From contig NZ_JAHVJZ010000004.1 in the NCBI RefSeq assembly GCF_019801015.1, positions 558,001-622,000 on the forward strand: DNA of 64,000 nt. Reading direction: 5' to 3'. Position numbers and translations under genes: made by a program. Of the stretch, positions 34,821 to 50,026 are shown one piece after another; position 1 is the first letter of the stretch; the number at the start of each line of letters is the position of its first letter. The stretch comes from Marinobacter nauticus. GTDB lineage: Bacteria; Pseudomonadota; Gammaproteobacteria; Enterobacterales; Shewanellaceae. The notes beneath the pieces are model-generated. The model was not told the DNA's origin, did no database searches, and was given only the letters and a program-made list of their open reading frames with translations.

Positions 34821-35735
34821 TTAACGGGGTAAATATCTGAGCGGGTCAACGGACTTACCTTTGTATCGAATCTCGAAGTGGAGCATTGGCCTTTCGGCGT
34901 CGCTGCTGCCGACTTCCGCGATTTTCTGTCCGGCGCTGACCCTTTGTTTTTCTTTCACTAAGATGCGGCTGTTGTGAGCGTAGGCGCTGAGGTATTCATC
35001 AGAGTGTTTGATGATGATCAGCTTGCCGTAACCCCGCAGCGCGCTCCCCGCATACACCACTCTGCCTTCGGCAGCGCTGCTGACCGGGGTACCGGTTGCA
35101 GCAGCGATATCGAGACCTTTGTTGCCTTGCTCCGTCGCCGAAAAGCGGCGGATGACTTTACCCTGAACGGGCCATCGCCACTGAGCAACTCGGTCCGGTA
35201 ATGCGGTATCGCGGGACGCCGTCACAACCGAAGGCTTGTTGTTGCCGGTTTGTGAAGACGCCGATCCAGCATAACTAGGCTGCGAGGTGGGATCAACCGA
35301 TTTATTTTGTCGGTTTTCTGTGGGTGTTTTAGCGACTTGACCTGATGAAGCCCCGCCACTACTGGGTTTCGGGGTAGCAGATGGGGCTGGACGAGCTGTT
35401 GGCAAATTGTGAGTTTTTGTTACCGAGCCACTCAATTTCAAGGTCTGGCCCGGGTGGATCACGTAAGGGGATCCCAGCCCATTGCGCTGAGCCAGAGTGC
35501 GAAAGTCCTGGTCCGCCGCCCAAGCGATGGAATAGAGGGTATCACCCGCCTTTACCGTATAGGTCTGGCTTTGCAGGCTACCGCGGGGACGCTCCCGGTA
35601 GGTTTGTCCACTGTAGAGCGTCTCCACCGGTGCCGGTGGCTGCTGCAGGCTGCATCCCGCCAACCAGAGCAACAGGGAAAACCAGCCCCACTGGGACAGG
35701 TAAGCGCGGGGTCCCCGACGGACCTGGGCAACCAT
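34821..35735 (-). CDS. nlpD: Murein hydrolase activator NlpD
   Basis: NlpD is an outer-membrane lipoprotein that activates the AmiC amidase at the division site. The 304-residue protein has a signal peptide with lipobox LAGC (Cys28), a LysM domain (about 56-101; YTVKAGDTLYSIAW, PYVIHPGQTLKL), a Ser/Thr/Pro-rich linker and a C-terminal LytM/M23 domain (about 195-304). In the LytM domain the metal-ligand histidine before GLDIA is absent, so it is expected to be catalytically inactive, as in known NlpD. It starts directly after the pcm stop and precedes rpoS. Confidence 0.95.
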   Translation of the reverse strand: MVAQVRRGPRAYLSQWGWFSLLLWLAGCSLQQPPAPVETLYSGQTYRERPRGSLQSQTYTVKAGDTLYSIAWAADQDFRTLAQRNGLGSPYVIHPGQTLKLSGSVTKTHNLPTARPAPSATPKPSSGGASSGQVAKTPTENRQNKSVDPTSQPSYAGSASSQTGNNKPSVVTASRDTALPDRVAQWRWPVQGKVIRRFSATEQGNKGLDIAAATGTPVSSAAEGRVVYAGSALRGYGKLIIIKHSDEYLSAYAHNSRILVKEKQRVSAGQKIAEVGSSDAERPMLHFEIRYKGKSVDPLRYLPR

Positions 35736-36371
35736 CTACTCGGTATCCCCCTGAACCAGAGGAACAAAGCGAACGGCTTCCACATCGCGGCTGTGGTATT
35801 CGTCACCCACCTTATCAATCACCCGCAAAACCTGGTATTGACTGCCCACCGGGATCACCAGCCGGCCCCCGTCCGCCAGCTGATCCAGCAGAGCCTGAGG
35901 CACTTCACTGGCCGCAGCGGTCACCAGGATCCCGCCAAAAGGCGCTTTACTGGGCCAGCCTTGCCAGCCATCGCCGTACTTAAAGGCGATATTGTGCAGA
36001 TCCAGCTGCTTGAGGCGACGGCGGGCCAGGATTTGCAGACTTTTAATCCGCTCAACCGTGCACAGCTGAGGCACCAGGCTGGCTAAAACGGCCGCCTGAT
36101 AGCCGGAGCCGGTGCCGATCTCAAGCACCGGGCCGGGGCCCAGACGCTCCATCAGCAGTTGGGTCATCAAGGCCACGATGTAGGGCTGAGAGATGGTCTG
36201 GCCCTGCCCGATAGGCAACGCCGTATTCTCCCAGGCGCGCAACGCCAGGCCGCCATCAACAAAATGCTGACGGGGGATCGCGGAGATCGCTTCCAGAACC
36301 CGCGGATCCTGAATACCGCCGTCCCGAAGTTGTTGTGCCAATCGACTGCCGTAAGCCATCGCCACGCTCAT
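35736..36371 (-). CDS. pcm: Protein-L-isoaspartate O-methyltransferase
   Basis: Pcm methylates isoaspartyl residues in aged proteins so that they can return to normal aspartate. The 211-residue enzyme shows the family N-terminus ([30 protein letters not shown]) and the AdoMet motif [16 protein letters not shown] (about 80-95), then [21 protein letters not shown]. Its ATG overlaps the surE stop (ATGA) and its stop touches the nlpD start. The surE-pcm-nlpD-rpoS set is a known stationary-phase cluster. Confidence 0.96.
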   Translation of the reverse strand: MSVAMAYGSRLAQQLRDGGIQDPRVLEAISAIPRQHFVDGGLALRAWENTALPIGQGQTISQPYIVALMTQLLMERLGPGPVLEIGTGSGYQAAVLASLVPQLCTVERIKSLQILARRRLKQLDLHNIAFKYGDGWQGWPSKAPFGGILVTAAASEVPQALLDQLADGGRLVIPVGSQYQVLRVIDKVGDEYHSRDVEAVRFVPLVQGDTE

Positions 36372-37114
36372 AGCTGATCAAACCATTGGGTCAACGTCGG
36401 CAACTGGCTGTGCGCGGTCAGGTCCACCGTCAGCGGCGTCACGGAAACGTAGCCATTGGCCACCGCATGAAAGTCGGTGCCCTCACCGGCGTCCTGTTCA
36501 CTGCCCGGCGGGCCCAGCCAGTAGATGTCACGACCCGCCGGGTCCTGGGTTTTTACCATCCCTTCCGCTTTGTGGCGGGCGCCCAGGCGGGTCACTTTGA
36601 TGCCCTGGATCTGCTCGAGAGGCAGGTCCGGGACATTGATATTGAGGATCTGCTCTTTCGGTAATGGATTCTCCAGCAACCCTTTCACGATGCGCGCCGT
36701 GACCGCCGCTGCCGTCTCATAGTGCTCCAGGTTGCGACCCACCAAAGAAACCGCAATGGTCGGCAGCCCCAGATGACGGCCCTCCATGGCTGCCGCAACG
36801 GTGCCGGAATAGAGGGTATCGTCCCCCAGGTTGGCCCCGGCGTTAATGCCGGAAACCACCAGGTCCGGCTCGCCGTCCAGTAGCTCGCGGATCGCCAGAT
36901 GCACACAATCCGTAGGCGTACCATTTACCTGGTAGTACCCGTTTTCCAACTGCTGAGCGCGCAGCGGATTGGTCAGGGTCAGGGAGTTGGAGGCTCCTGA
37001 ACAGTTACGGTCCGGAGCAACGGTGGTGGTTTCTGCGATGACGGAAAGAGCATCACTCAGGGCTTTAATCCCTGGTGCATGCACGCCGTCATCGTTGCTG
37101 ACTAAAATCTTCAT
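36368..37114 (-). CDS. surE: 5'/3'-nucleotidase and polyphosphatase SurE
   Basis: SurE is a metal-dependent phosphatase acting on nucleoside monophosphates and short polyphosphate, important in stationary phase. The 248-residue protein begins with [16 protein letters not shown], which contains the metal ligands Asp8 and Asp9, followed by [14 protein letters not shown] and [25 protein letters not shown]. It lies 12 bases after truD and overlaps pcm by four bases. Confidence 0.97.
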   Translation of the reverse strand: MKILVSNDDGVHAPGIKALSDALSVIAETTTVAPDRNCSGASNSLTLTNPLRAQQLENGYYQVNGTPTDCVHLAIRELLDGEPDLVVSGINAGANLGDDTLYSGTVAAAMEGRHLGLPTIAVSLVGRNLEHYETAAAVTARIVKGLLENPLPKEQILNINVPDLPLEQIQGIKVTRLGARHKAEGMVKTQDPAGRDIYWLGPPGSEQDAGEGTDFHAVANGYVSVTPLTVDLTAHSQLPTLTQWFDQL

Positions 37115-37126
37115 ATCCGTCTATTG

Positions 37127-38179
37127 TTATTCGATTTCCGCACGCAGCTCAATGGCTTGCGCGTCCTGATAGCGGGTGAGTTCACGCAGAATGCTGGTGG
37201 CGAATGCGCCCGCAGGCAGGACAAATTCCAGCCACAGCAGGTCTCCCTGCCACTCGTGACGGAACTGCTCCGGCTTCAGCAGCAGGCGGCGGCGGTCCAC
37301 TTCCATCCGGGCCGCCTTCAGCCCATCGACCAGTGCCGGAAAACGGGACACCACTTCTGACTCAAACGCTTCGGCGTCACCGGCACTGCGCAAAGGACCA
37401 TCCCCCGGCATCGGTGCAGACAATTCAATATCGCCTTCCAGCAGACGCCCCAGGTGTTCCGCATCCCACTGCTCAGCAACAAAGAAGCTGTTGCTGCCAT
37501 GCAGCATCACGGCATCCCCATCCAGCGGTGCGGTGCCATGCTGAGCCAGGCGGGCTGAAACCACGTGGTTGAACAGGAAACTGCGGGCCGCAGACAGGTA
37601 GATGCTTCGTTTATTGCGGTCTTTCACTTTGCGGCCGCCAAACATCTCCGCGGCCCGGCTGACATTCATGCCACCGTGACCAAAGCGTTGCTCACCGTAA
37701 TAGTTGGGCACACCTTTGGTGATGTCGGCCAAGCGCGCTTCAATCGCATCCCGGTCGCTCACATCGCTCAGGGCGATTCGGAAACGATTCCCCAGCAACG
37801 CGCCGGTGCGCAGCTTGCGGCCGTGACGCACTGCCGTAAGCAGGGTGATGTTGTCGTCATTCAGTTGAGTCCAGTCCGGGTCTACTTTGCCGGGGATGCG
37901 AACCGACAACCATTGCCGGGTGACGCCATGGCGGTCCTTCAGACCCGCCCAGCTGACGTCACGAGCCGGAACATTGGCAAAGCGACCGACGATTTTGGCC
38001 AGCTGATGGGTGGTCAGATCGCGCTTTTCGATGTGCAGCAGGTGGTGTTCACCGGCACCATCCGGTGTAAACGGCAACAACTCATCCACCTGGAAGTGTT
38101 CAGGGGCGCGGCGAATCACGGCATCAGAGGTGGGTTCGCCGAACAGGTAGTGCCATTGCGGCAGGGTGTAATCAGTCAT
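37127..38179 (-). CDS. truD: tRNA pseudouridine(13) synthase
   Basis: TruD makes pseudouridine at position 13 of tRNA-Glu and a few others. The 350-residue protein has the family motifs [19 protein letters not shown], the catalytic aspartate in [30 protein letters not shown] and [14 protein letters not shown] start at the internal ATG ([14 protein letters not shown]), which matches the family; the open frame extends 19 codons further into ispF. The start overlaps the end of ispF by eight bases. Confidence 0.95.
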   Translation of the reverse strand: MTDYTLPQWHYLFGEPTSDAVIRRAPEHFQVDELLPFTPDGAGEHHLLHIEKRDLTTHQLAKIVGRFANVPARDVSWAGLKDRHGVTRQWLSVRIPGKVDPDWTQLNDDNITLLTAVRHGRKLRTGALLGNRFRIALSDVSDRDAIEARLADITKGVPNYYGEQRFGHGGMNVSRAAEMFGGRKVKDRNKRSIYLSAARSFLFNHVVSARLAQHGTAPLDGDAVMLHGSNSFFVAEQWDAEHLGRLLEGDIELSAPMPGDGPLRSAGDAEAFESEVVSRFPALVDGLKAARMEVDRRRLLLKPEQFRHEWQGDLLWLEFVLPAGAFATSILRELTRYQDAQAIELRAEIE

Positions 38180-38648
38180 GACAAAGCAGTACCACAGCTT
38201 CAGTGGCGATCCCTTCGCCACGTCCGGTAAATCCAAGGCGTTCCGTCGTGGTGGCCTTTACGTTGACCCGATCCAGCTCGGTGTCGAGATCTTCCGCCAG
38301 GTTGGCTCGCATCGCTTCGATGTGCGGTGCCATCTTCGGCATCTGGGCAATGATGGTGACGTCCAGATTGCCCAGGCGGTAGCCCTTCTCGCGGATCAGC
38401 GCATAACAGTGGCGCAGCAGCACGCGGCTGTCGGCACCCGCGTAGGCCGGGTCGGTATCGGGAAAATGGCGACCGATGTCGCCCAGTGCCAGCGCGCCCA
38501 ACAAGGCATCGCTGATGGCGTGAAGCACCACGTCACCGTCGGAGTGAGCCAGCAGGCCCTGCTCAAAAGGAACGGCAACGCCGCCGAGAACCAACGGGCC
38601 TTCACCACCAAATTTGTGTACATCGAATCCGTGTCCGATCCGCATCAT
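38172..38648 (-). CDS. ispF: 2-C-methyl-D-erythritol 2,4-cyclodiphosphate synthase
   Basis: IspF closes CDP-ME-2-phosphate into the cyclic diphosphate, the fifth step of the MEP isoprenoid pathway. The 158-residue protein shows [22 protein letters not shown] with zinc ligands Asp8 and His10, [31 protein letters not shown] in its middle and [14 protein letters not shown] at the end. It overlaps ispD by four bases and truD by eight. With dxs, ispA and ispD it makes four isoprenoid genes in this window. Confidence 0.97.
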   Translation of the reverse strand: MMRIGHGFDVHKFGGEGPLVLGGVAVPFEQGLLAHSDGDVVLHAISDALLGALALGDIGRHFPDTDPAYAGADSRVLLRHCYALIREKGYRLGNLDVTIIAQMPKMAPHIEAMRANLAEDLDTELDRVNVKATTTERLGFTGRGEGIATEAVVLLCHD

Positions 38649-39343
38649 TGTGCCTCTCTACTGGCTAAAAACAGCTGCGCCAGGCGCAGGTCGTCAGGAT
38701 GGGTAATCTTAATGTTATCCGGTTGCCCCGCCACCAGTGCCGGGTGCCAGCCTTGGCGCTCCATGGCAGAGGCCTCGTCAGTGATGGTGGCGCCGTCCCG
38801 CTCCGCCTTGAGCAGCGCATCGCGCAACTCCGTGGCCGGGAACAGTTGCGGCGTCAGCGCGTGCCAAAGATCGTCTCTTGGCACAGTATGATCGATTCCA
38901 CCTTCGCTGCGGGCACGCTTCATGGTATCCCGAACCGGCATCGCCAGAATGGCACCCTGCTCTCCGGGAAATGCCAGTAGCTTGTCGATGTCCTGATGGC
39001 TCAGGCAGGGGCGGGCCGCATCGTGCACCAGGGCCCAGGCATCGGGTTGTTCAATCGCCTGCAATGCCAGACGCACGGAATCCGCCCGCTCAGCCCCGCC
39101 TTCCACCCGGATCAGACGCGGGTCATTGGCTTCCGCCAGCTCATCGAAATAGCCGTCTTCCGGCCCCAGCGCCACCACCACTTTATGGATGCGGGGGTGC
39201 GCCAACAGAACCGACAACGTGTGCGACAGGATGGTGCGATCATTCAGCAGCAGATATTGCTTGGGCCGATCGGCGCCCATACGCTTGCCAACACCGGCGG
39301 CCGGAACCACGGCGTACAGCAAGGCGGATTGACTCAGTGGCAT
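38645..39343 (-). CDS. ispD: 2-C-methyl-D-erythritol 4-phosphate cytidylyltransferase
   Basis: IspD attaches CMP to methylerythritol phosphate, the third step of the MEP pathway. The 232-residue protein shows the nucleotide-binding start [21 protein letters not shown] (about 11-31), the HDAARPCL block and RDTMKRA. It lies between ftsB (16 bases upstream) and ispF (overlap ATGA). Family, length and context agree. Confidence 0.97.
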   Translation of the reverse strand: MPLSQSALLYAVVPAAGVGKRMGADRPKQYLLLNDRTILSHTLSVLLAHPRIHKVVVALGPEDGYFDELAEANDPRLIRVEGGAERADSVRLALQAIEQPDAWALVHDAARPCLSHQDIDKLLAFPGEQGAILAMPVRDTMKRARSEGGIDHTVPRDDLWHALTPQLFPATELRDALLKAERDGATITDEASAMERQGWHPALVAGQPDNIKITHPDDLRLAQLFLASREAQ

Positions 39344-39359
39344 GGAAACTCCAGAGCGT

Positions 39360-39641
39360 TCAGGCTTGAGGCCGGCGGATCACCCGATAGAACTGTTCGT
39401 CCTCCCGGATCATGCCCAACTCATGACGGGCACGTTCTTCAACCGCATCCAGGCCGTGGCGAAGATTCTGGATCTCCTGCATTAACACCTGATTGCGCTC
39501 AACCAGGGCTGCGTTGCCATCCACCTGGCGCTGGATCTGCTCCCGCAACCGCACCACTTCACGCAGGCTGTTCTCCCCTGCCCAAAGCCGGTATTGCAGT
39601 GCCACCAGTAACAGGGTCAACACCACCAGTAAGATCCGCAT
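39360..39641 (-). CDS. ftsB: Cell division protein FtsB
   Basis: FtsB is a bitopic inner-membrane protein that forms the FtsQ-FtsL-FtsB divisome complex. The 93-residue protein has one N-terminal helix (about 2-20), a coiled coil (about 25-70; LREQIQRQVDGNAALVERN-type heptads) and a short periplasmic tail. The chosen ATG places the helix at the very N-terminus as in the family; the frame continues 34 codons upstream into the eno terminator. It opens the ftsB-ispD-ispF-truD-surE-pcm-nlpD-rpoS series. Confidence 0.93.
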   Translation of the reverse strand: MRILLVVLTLLLVALQYRLWAGENSLREVVRLREQIQRQVDGNAALVERNQVLMQEIQNLRHGLDAVEERARHELGMIREDEQFYRVIRRPQA

Positions 39642-39701
39642 CTGTCCCGCCTCAAACCAATCGTTCGAAGATCTTGGCGCAAGCACCGGAAAAAGAAAAG
39701 C

Positions 39702-39726
39702 AAAAAGCCGCCCGAAGGCGGCTTTT
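39702..39726 (-). terminator. Terminator of eno
   Basis: A perfect stem (AAGCCGCC / GGCGGCTT, TTCG tetraloop) ending in TTTTTG on the minus strand, 20 bases past the eno stop. Confidence 0.9.
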
Positions 39727-39746
39727 ATAGGAGAAAACGGCAAGCC

Positions 39747-41098
<1,352 letters not shown>

Positions 41099-41110
41099 AT
41101 GGAGTCAGGT

Positions 41111-43663
<2,553 letters not shown>

Positions 43664-43667
<4 letters not shown>

Positions 43668-45856
43668 AGTCGAATCGCCTCAATCACACCGGGAAGCTGG
43701 CTGAGTCGGCTCAGGATCCGGCTCAGAGATTCCATGTTGTACAGCTCCATCTTGAGATCGATGGACGCCGTCTGTTGCTTAGTGTCGGAGCGGCTGCGCA
43801 TCTCCAGCACATTGCTCTTTTCATTGGCCAGCAGCGTGGTGATGTCGCGCAACAGACCGGAACGATCATTGGCCACCACTCGCAGGCTGACGCTGTGGCC
43901 ACCGCTGTAGTTCTCGCCCCAGACCACTTCAACGCCCCGCTCTGGGTGGCGTTCCAGCAGGCTGTTCAGCTGTTCACAGGATTCCCTGTGTACGGACACC
44001 CCTCGGCCCTGGGTAATAAAGCCGTAGATGCTGTCGCCCGGCAGGGGTTCACAGCACTTGGCCATATGGGTCAGCAGATTGCCGACGCCGTTCACTTCAA
44101 TGTGGCCCTGACTGCGACGACGGGCTGTCGGCTTGGCGATCAGATCTTCCAGCGCCTGCTCTTCGTCGTACTCTTCCCGCTGAAGCCGGCTTTGCAGATG
44201 ATTCACGACCTGATTCAGGCGCACGTCACCACCACCGACCGCAGCCAGCAGGTCATCCAGGCTGTGCATATTGAAGCGCTCAATGGCGCTGTCGGTGTCC
44301 GCCAGTGACAGGCCGACTTTGGTCAGCTCCGCTTCCAGCATGTCGCGGCCTGCGGCGATATTCTTGTCTTTATCCTGCTGCTTGAACCAGCTTTGGATTT
44401 TGCTGCGGGCCCGACTGGTTTTGATGTAACCCAGATTGGGGTTCAGCCAGTCACGCTTAGGGTTGGGTTGCTTGGCGGTGATGATCTCCACCCGCTGCCC
44501 GGTTTCCACCGTGGTGGTGAAAGGCACAATGCGGCCATCGATCTTGGCCCCGATGCACTTGTGGCCCACCTGAGAGTGGATGTAATAGGCAAAGTCGAGC
44601 ACGGTGGAGCCGGCAGGCAGGTCCACCACCTCCCCTTTCGGGGTAAAGATGTAAACCCGGTCTTCGAACACCTGGGAGCGGATCTCCTCAACCAGGTTGC
44701 CCGCTTCCACCACGTCTTCCTGCCAGGCCAGGATCTTACGCAGCCAGTTGATCTTCTCTTCGAAGCCCCCCTGCTTACCGCCGGCGCCCTCTTTGTATTT
44801 CCAGTGTGCCGCCACGCCCAGCTCCGCGTCCTCGTGCATCTCACGGGTACGGATCTGAATCTCAACAGTCTTGCCTTCCGGCCCCATCACCACTGTGTGG
44901 ATCGACTGGTAACCATTGGGCTTGGGCGTGGCGATGTAGTCATCGAATTCGTTGGGCAGGTGACGCCAGTGGGTGTGCACCACACCGAGCGCGCCGTAGC
45001 AGTCCTGCAGACGCTCGGCGATGATCCGGACCGCACGCACATCGAACAACTCGTCAAAGGCGAGGTTCTTTTTCTGCATCTTCCGCCAGATGCTGTAGAT
45101 GTGCTTGGGACGGCCGTACACTTCAGCGCGGATGCCATCCTCGTCGAGATTGCTTTGCAAGCCGGAGACAAAAAGGTCGATGTACTGTTCCCTGTCGATC
45201 CGTTTGCCGTCCAGCCAGTGCGCAATCTCCATGTAGGTGTCCGGATGCAGATAGCGGAACGCCAGATCTTCCAGCTCCCACTTCAGCTGACCAATACCAA
45301 GGCGGTTGGCCAGCGGAGCGTGCACATCGCGCACTTCCCGGGCCAGCACCACACGGGTCTCTTCATCGGCGTTTTTCACTTCGCGCAGCAGGACCACGGC
45401 TTCCGCCAGTTTGATCACCACCGCCCGGACATCCTCCACCATGGCCAGCAGCATCTTGCGGAGGTTTTCAATCTGGTTGGCGCCCGGAGCGCTTTGCTGA
45501 CGCAGGGTACGGATGGCGTCCATCACCACCACCGACTGCACCAGCGTCGCCATGGCGCTGCCCTGAGTCTCCTCGAGGGTTTCCGCATCCAGCAGGTTCG
45601 CATCCAGCATCACGTAGAGCAGGCTGGCCTTCAGGGTTTCCAGATCCATATTGAGGGGAAGCAGGATCTCGATCATCTCCCGCGCCCGCATCAGGCGGGC
45701 TTCCATCAGCGATGCGTCAGTACAGGGGAGGCTCTCGCAGTAGCGATAACAGTCGCTCAGCCCCTCTTGCTGCTGATGAGTCAGACCCAGGCCATCCAGC
45801 CACTGCACCAGTGCCTGGGGTGAGTCCCCAAAATGGATTTGACGAACCGATACCAT
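43664..45856 (-). CDS. relA: (p)ppGpp synthetase RelA
   Basis: RelA makes (p)ppGpp on stalled ribosomes during amino acid starvation. The 730-residue protein has a degenerate N-terminal hydrolase domain without the HD motif, so it is a synthetase only. The synthetase domain follows (RPKHIYSIWRKMQKKNLAFDELFDVRAVRII; TPKPNGYQSIHTVVMGPEGKTVEIQIRT), then TGS (TPKGEVVDLPAGSTVLDFAYYIHS), a zinc-finger/helical part and a C-terminal ACT domain. It lies between rlmD and mazG, as in related bacteria. Confidence 0.97.
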
Positions 45857-45885
45857 GGTGTGCGTTCCCCTCCTTGCGCAACCAA

Positions 45886-47229
45886 CTACTTAGGATGTTT
45901 TGTGACGTCCGGCTCAAACAGAGCCATTGACTCGAGGTGATGAGTATGAGGGAACATGTCCACCAGTCCAAGCTTTGTCAGACGATAGCCGTACTGCCCG
46001 AGCACTTTCCCGTCGCGTCCCAGGCTGGCTGGGTTGCAGGCCACATAAAGTATCCGGCCAGGGCGCAGTTTCGCCAGCCACTCCATCACCCCGGGCGCAC
46101 CGGCACGAGCCGGGTCCAGCAGCACCCAGTCCACCGCCTTTAACCAGTCGGCTCGCGGGGCTTCTCCGTTCAGATCGGCGTACTCGAAACGCAGGTGTTC
46201 CAGCGCCAGTTCTGACGCACGCTGCCGTGCTCGCTCCACCATAGCGGGCACGCCTTCCACGCCGATCACCTCTTTACTCAATCCCGCCAGGGCAAAGGTA
46301 AAGTTGCCGCCACCGCAAAACAGATCGAGTCCCTTTTCGTCCGGCTTCGGCTGCAGCCAGTCGATCGCCTGAGTGATCATCGCCTGGTTGACCGCGTCAT
46401 TAACCTGGAAGAAATCGCCCGGCAGGAAGGCGGGCTCGGGCCGGTTTTCACCAATGCCGTAGTGCAAAGGGGCCACGGGCTCGCCCGCCAGCGTGGTCAG
46501 GGTCTCCCCCTGAATCAGAATCTGCACCGCATTAGACTGGGCAAAGTCACTCAGCACGACCTGTTCATCCTGGCGCAGTGGCCGCATCAGACGCAGCAGC
46601 ACCACCGGGCCCTCACTGGCCAGCATCAGATCGACATGCCCCAAATGACGCGCCAGTTTCAGCGGCGCCAGCAACGTTTGCAGCGGTGTAATCAGCTGGG
46701 ACAGTGACGCCGCCAGCACCGGGCAGCGATCAATCGGGGTGAGCTTATTGCTCCCCTCCTGACGGAAACCCAGCACCAGACCGCCCTGCTCCACCCGGGC
46801 CCCAATCCGGGCCCGGCGACGGTAACCCCATTCCGGCCCGGCCAGCGGCTCAGCCCACTGCTGAGGCGCCAGGCCGGAAAGCTTGGTCACCACCTTGGCC
46901 AACGCATCCTGTTTCAGCTCCTGTTGCAGCGCTGACGGTGCAAACTGAAGCTGGCAACCGCCACAACGGGCAAAATGGGGGCACGGCGGCGTAATGCGCT
47001 GTGGGTGATCGCTCAGCCGCTTCACCACTTTGGCCCGGGCGAATCTGGCCTTGTTCTCCACCAGTTGCACCTGAGCCTGCTCCGACGGCAGCAGCCCGGG
47101 CACAAACACCACCTTGCCCTGATGGTCGGCCACGGCTTGCCCCTGATGGTCCAACGCGTGGGGCGTCAGGGTAATTTTCTGGGACAAGTGCTTTGTTTTG
47201 TTGGACTTTGCGGAATAAAACTGTGCCAT
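45886..47229 (-). CDS. rlmD: 23S rRNA (uracil(1939)-C5)-methyltransferase
   Basis: RlmD makes 5-methyluridine at position 1939 of 23S rRNA. The 447-residue protein starts MAQFYSAK as in E. coli, with a TRAM domain (about 15-75), an iron-sulfur cluster motif ([14 protein letters not shown] plus CPVLAAS) and the AdoMet methyltransferase domain with [21 protein letters not shown] and the catalytic cysteine in [13 protein letters not shown] second in-frame ATG four codons upstream was rejected because it does not fit the family. It is divergent from barA. Confidence 0.96.
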   Translation of the reverse strand: MAQFYSAKSNKTKHLSQKITLTPHALDHQGQAVADHQGKVVFVPGLLPSEQAQVQLVENKARFARAKVVKRLSDHPQRITPPCPHFARCGGCQLQFAPSALQQELKQDALAKVVTKLSGLAPQQWAEPLAGPEWGYRRRARIGARVEQGGLVLGFRQEGSNKLTPIDRCPVLAASLSQLITPLQTLLAPLKLARHLGHVDLMLASEGPVVLLRLMRPLRQDEQVVLSDFAQSNAVQILIQGETLTTLAGEPVAPLHYGIGENRPEPAFLPGDFFQVNDAVNQAMITQAIDWLQPKPDEKGLDLFCGGGNFTFALAGLSKEVIGVEGVPAMVERARQRASELALEHLRFEYADLNGEAPRADWLKAVDWVLLDPARAGAPGVMEWLAKLRPGRILYVACNPASLGRDGKVLGQYGYRLTKLGLVDMFPHTHHLESMALFEPDVTKHPK

Positions 47230-47303
47230 GGAAAGCGTCAATGATTACAATAGGGGGATCGAGCACGGCCCGACCAATGGATAAGGGGAGCATTGTCCCA
47301 TAG

Positions 47304-50015
47304 ATGAAAACGGTGACCAAATACAGTCTGCGCACCTGGGTACTGGTGCTGGCTTTGGCGCCGACCATGCTGGTGGGCCTGCTGCTGGGGGGCTATTTCA
47401 CCTCCAGTCGATTCTCCGAACTGGAGCACACCCTGCTGCGCCAGGGCACCAACATCATCGAGCCACTGGCCATCGCCAGCGAATACGGCCTGCTGATGAA
47501 CAATCGGGAATACACCAAACGCCTGATTGACCTTACCCACCGTCAAAACTCCGGACTGGTCCAGTCCATCGCTGTGTTCGACAACCAGAACCAGATTTTC
47601 GTCAGCAGTAAGTATCATCGCGATTTCGAACTGATCAAGCTGCCGGAAAACCGGGACCTGAATCAGGGCACCCAGGTGGAGCATTTTGGTGACACCCTGG
47701 TGTTGCGCACGCCGGTCATGAGTGAAGGCACCGCATCGGCCCTGGGCGCCAACCGATTGACCCAACTGGGCTACATCGCGCTCCAGCTCAACAAGCATGA
47801 AGCGCTGCTGGAGCAGTACCGGGCCGCCGTTGCTGCCTTTATCATCGTCCTGATCGGTGTGCAGCTGAACCTGCTGTTCACCTTCCGCCTGCTGAAAAAC
47901 GTCACCCAGCCCATCACCGAGATGGTGCGGGCGGTGGCCAAAATCCGCGAAGGCAAACTGGACACACGGCTTGAGGGGGACCTGATCGGCGAGCTGGACC
48001 ACCTCAAGCGCGGCATCAATGCCATGGCAGCGTCGTTGGCGGAATACCACAACGAGATGCAACAGAACATCGACCAGGCCACCTCGGACCTGCGGGAAAC
48101 GCTGGAGCAGATCGAGATCCAGAACGTGGAGCTGGACATCGCCAAGAAGCGCGCGCTGGAAGCCAGCCGGATCAAATCTGAGTTCCTCGCCAACATGAGC
48201 CACGAGCTCCGCACCCCGCTCAATGGCGTTATTGGCTTTACCCGCCAACTGCTGAAAACCCCGCTTCACGACAATCAGAAAGATTATCTGCGGACCATCG
48301 AACGCAGCGCCTCCAACCTGCTCTCCATCATCAACGACATCCTCGACTTCTCTAAGCTGGAAGCGGGCAAGATGGTGCTGGACAACGTGCCCTTCGCTTT
48401 GCGTGATGCGCTGGATGAAACCCTCACTCTGCTCTCTGGCTCCGCCTACGACAAGGAGCTGGAGATGGTGGTGGAGATCGACGAACGGGTGCCGGACAGC
48501 CTGTGCGGTGACGTCCTGCGGATCCAGCAGGTGATCACCAACCTGATGGGCAACGCCATCAAGTTCACCCATAAAGGCAGCGTGCGCCTCAGCATTGATC
48601 TGGCGGACGAGAGCGCTGACCGGGTACTGCTGCGTGCGGAAGTCTCTGATACCGGCATCGGCATTGCCGAAGACCAGCAAGCGATGTTGTTCCAGCCTTT
48701 CGGTCAGGGCGACAGCTCCGTCAGCCGACGCTTTGGCGGTACCGGGCTGGGGCTGGTGATCACCAAACGCCTGGTGAACCAGATGGAAGGGCAGATCGGC
48801 TTTACCTCCCATAAAGACCAGGGCTCCACCTTCTGGTTTACCCTGAGCATCGAAAAGAGCGGCTTCTCCATCAGCGATCCACTGGCCCGGGCGCCACTGA
48901 GGGGCGCCAGCGTTGCCGTACTGGAAGGCCGACGCCTTAGCCGCACCGCCCTGACCCGACAGCTGGAGCAGTGGGATATGATGCCCAAAGCCACCGGCAC
49001 CCTGCTCGCGCTGTCCGATACTCTGGTGGCCGAGCCCCCCATGGATTACACCCTGATCGCCACCCGCAGCGTGCCCTCTTATGATGCGCTGGCCGCGATT
49101 CTACCCACCATTGAAGCCAAAGGCGGGCAACTGGTGCTGCTGTGCGAAGGCCAGCCGGTGTCCTGGGCCCGTCAGATGGCGGATCAGGGCAAAGCCCGGC
49201 TGGTGGCTCTGCCGCTCAGCCAGCGCCGGCTTTTCATCGGCCTGAGCCTGGAAGAGCTGGCCCCGGCACCGCTGCCGGAAGAGGTGAGCACGCCCCAGCT
49301 CCAATCCTCACTGAAGGTTCTGGCGGTGGACGACAACCCGGCCAACCTGAAGCTGATTGCTACCCTGCTGCGCGAACTCGCCGTGGACGTGGATACCGCA
49401 ACCGGCGGTCAGCAGGCGATCGAGCTGTGCCAGACCCACAGCTACGATGCCATCTTTATGGACATTCAGATGCCGGACATCGACGGCCTGATGGCAACCC
49501 AGACAATCCGGCTCGATTCGCGCAGCCGGCACAGCCCGGTTATCGCCGTGACGGCCCACGCGATGGGCGATGAGCGGGAAAAGATCCTGGCTTCCGGGAT
49601 GGACGACTATCTGACCAAACCGATTGACGAATCCGACCTGCGTCAGGTGCTCATGCGCTGGGTGCGTGCCCCCAAGAGCAGCAACTCAGTGGTGGATTGG
49701 TCATTAGCGCTGACCCAGGCAGGTGGCAACGCCGATCTGGCCAGGGAGATGTTAGCGATGCTGCTGGACAGCATTCCGGATACCCGACAGCAGCTGGATC
49801 AGGCGCAAAGCGACCAGGAGCTGGCCCGCGCCATTCACAAACTGCACGGCGCCACCTGCTATTCTGGGGTGCCGGCACTGCAAAAACTCTGTGCCCAGCT
49901 TGAAGCCGCGCTGAAACAGGGCGGCTCCGCCGAAGCACTTCAGCCTGAGTTGCTGGAGTTGCGTGATGAGCTGGATAAAGTAGAATCCGCCGCCAAAGCC
50001 ATTCTGGCGGCCTGA
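47304..50015 (+). CDS. barA: Hybrid sensor histidine kinase BarA
   Basis: BarA senses metabolic end products such as short-chain acids and, through the UvrY response regulator, activates the small RNAs that titrate CsrA. The 903-residue protein has a first membrane helix (about 10-32), a periplasmic sensor region, a second helix (about 173-193), HAMP, histidine kinase with His300 (SHELRTPLNG), HATPase (GTGLGLVITKRL), a degenerate receiver-like stretch (about 530-650), a receiver with Asp720 (IFMDIQMPDIDG) and a C-terminal Hpt domain with His845 (AIHKLHGA). uvrY is not in the window. Confidence 0.95.
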   Translation: MKTVTKYSLRTWVLVLALAPTMLVGLLLGGYFTSSRFSELEHTLLRQGTNIIEPLAIASEYGLLMNNREYTKRLIDLTHRQNSGLVQSIAVFDNQNQIFVSSKYHRDFELIKLPENRDLNQGTQVEHFGDTLVLRTPVMSEGTASALGANRLTQLGYIALQLNKHEALLEQYRAAVAAFIIVLIGVQLNLLFTFRLLKNVTQPITEMVRAVAKIREGKLDTRLEGDLIGELDHLKRGINAMAASLAEYHNEMQQNIDQATSDLRETLEQIEIQNVELDIAKKRALEASRIKSEFLANMSHELRTPLNGVIGFTRQLLKTPLHDNQKDYLRTIERSASNLLSIINDILDFSKLEAGKMVLDNVPFALRDALDETLTLLSGSAYDKELEMVVEIDERVPDSLCGDVLRIQQVITNLMGNAIKFTHKGSVRLSIDLADESADRVLLRAEVSDTGIGIAEDQQAMLFQPFGQGDSSVSRRFGGTGLGLVITKRLVNQMEGQIGFTSHKDQGSTFWFTLSIEKSGFSISDPLARAPLRGASVAVLEGRRLSRTALTRQLEQWDMMPKATGTLLALSDTLVAEPPMDYTLIATRSVPSYDALAAILPTIEAKGGQLVLLCEGQPVSWARQMADQGKARLVALPLSQRRLFIGLSLEELAPAPLPEEVSTPQLQSSLKVLAVDDNPANLKLIATLLRELAVDVDTATGGQQAIELCQTHSYDAIFMDIQMPDIDGLMATQTIRLDSRSRHSPVIAVTAHAMGDEREKILASGMDDYLTKPIDESDLRQVLMRWVRAPKSSNSVVDWSLALTQAGGNADLAREMLAMLLDSIPDTRQQLDQAQSDQELARAIHKLHGATCYSGVPALQKLCAQLEAALKQGGSAEALQPELLELRDELDKVESAAKAILAA

Positions 50016-50026
50016 CGGACACACAC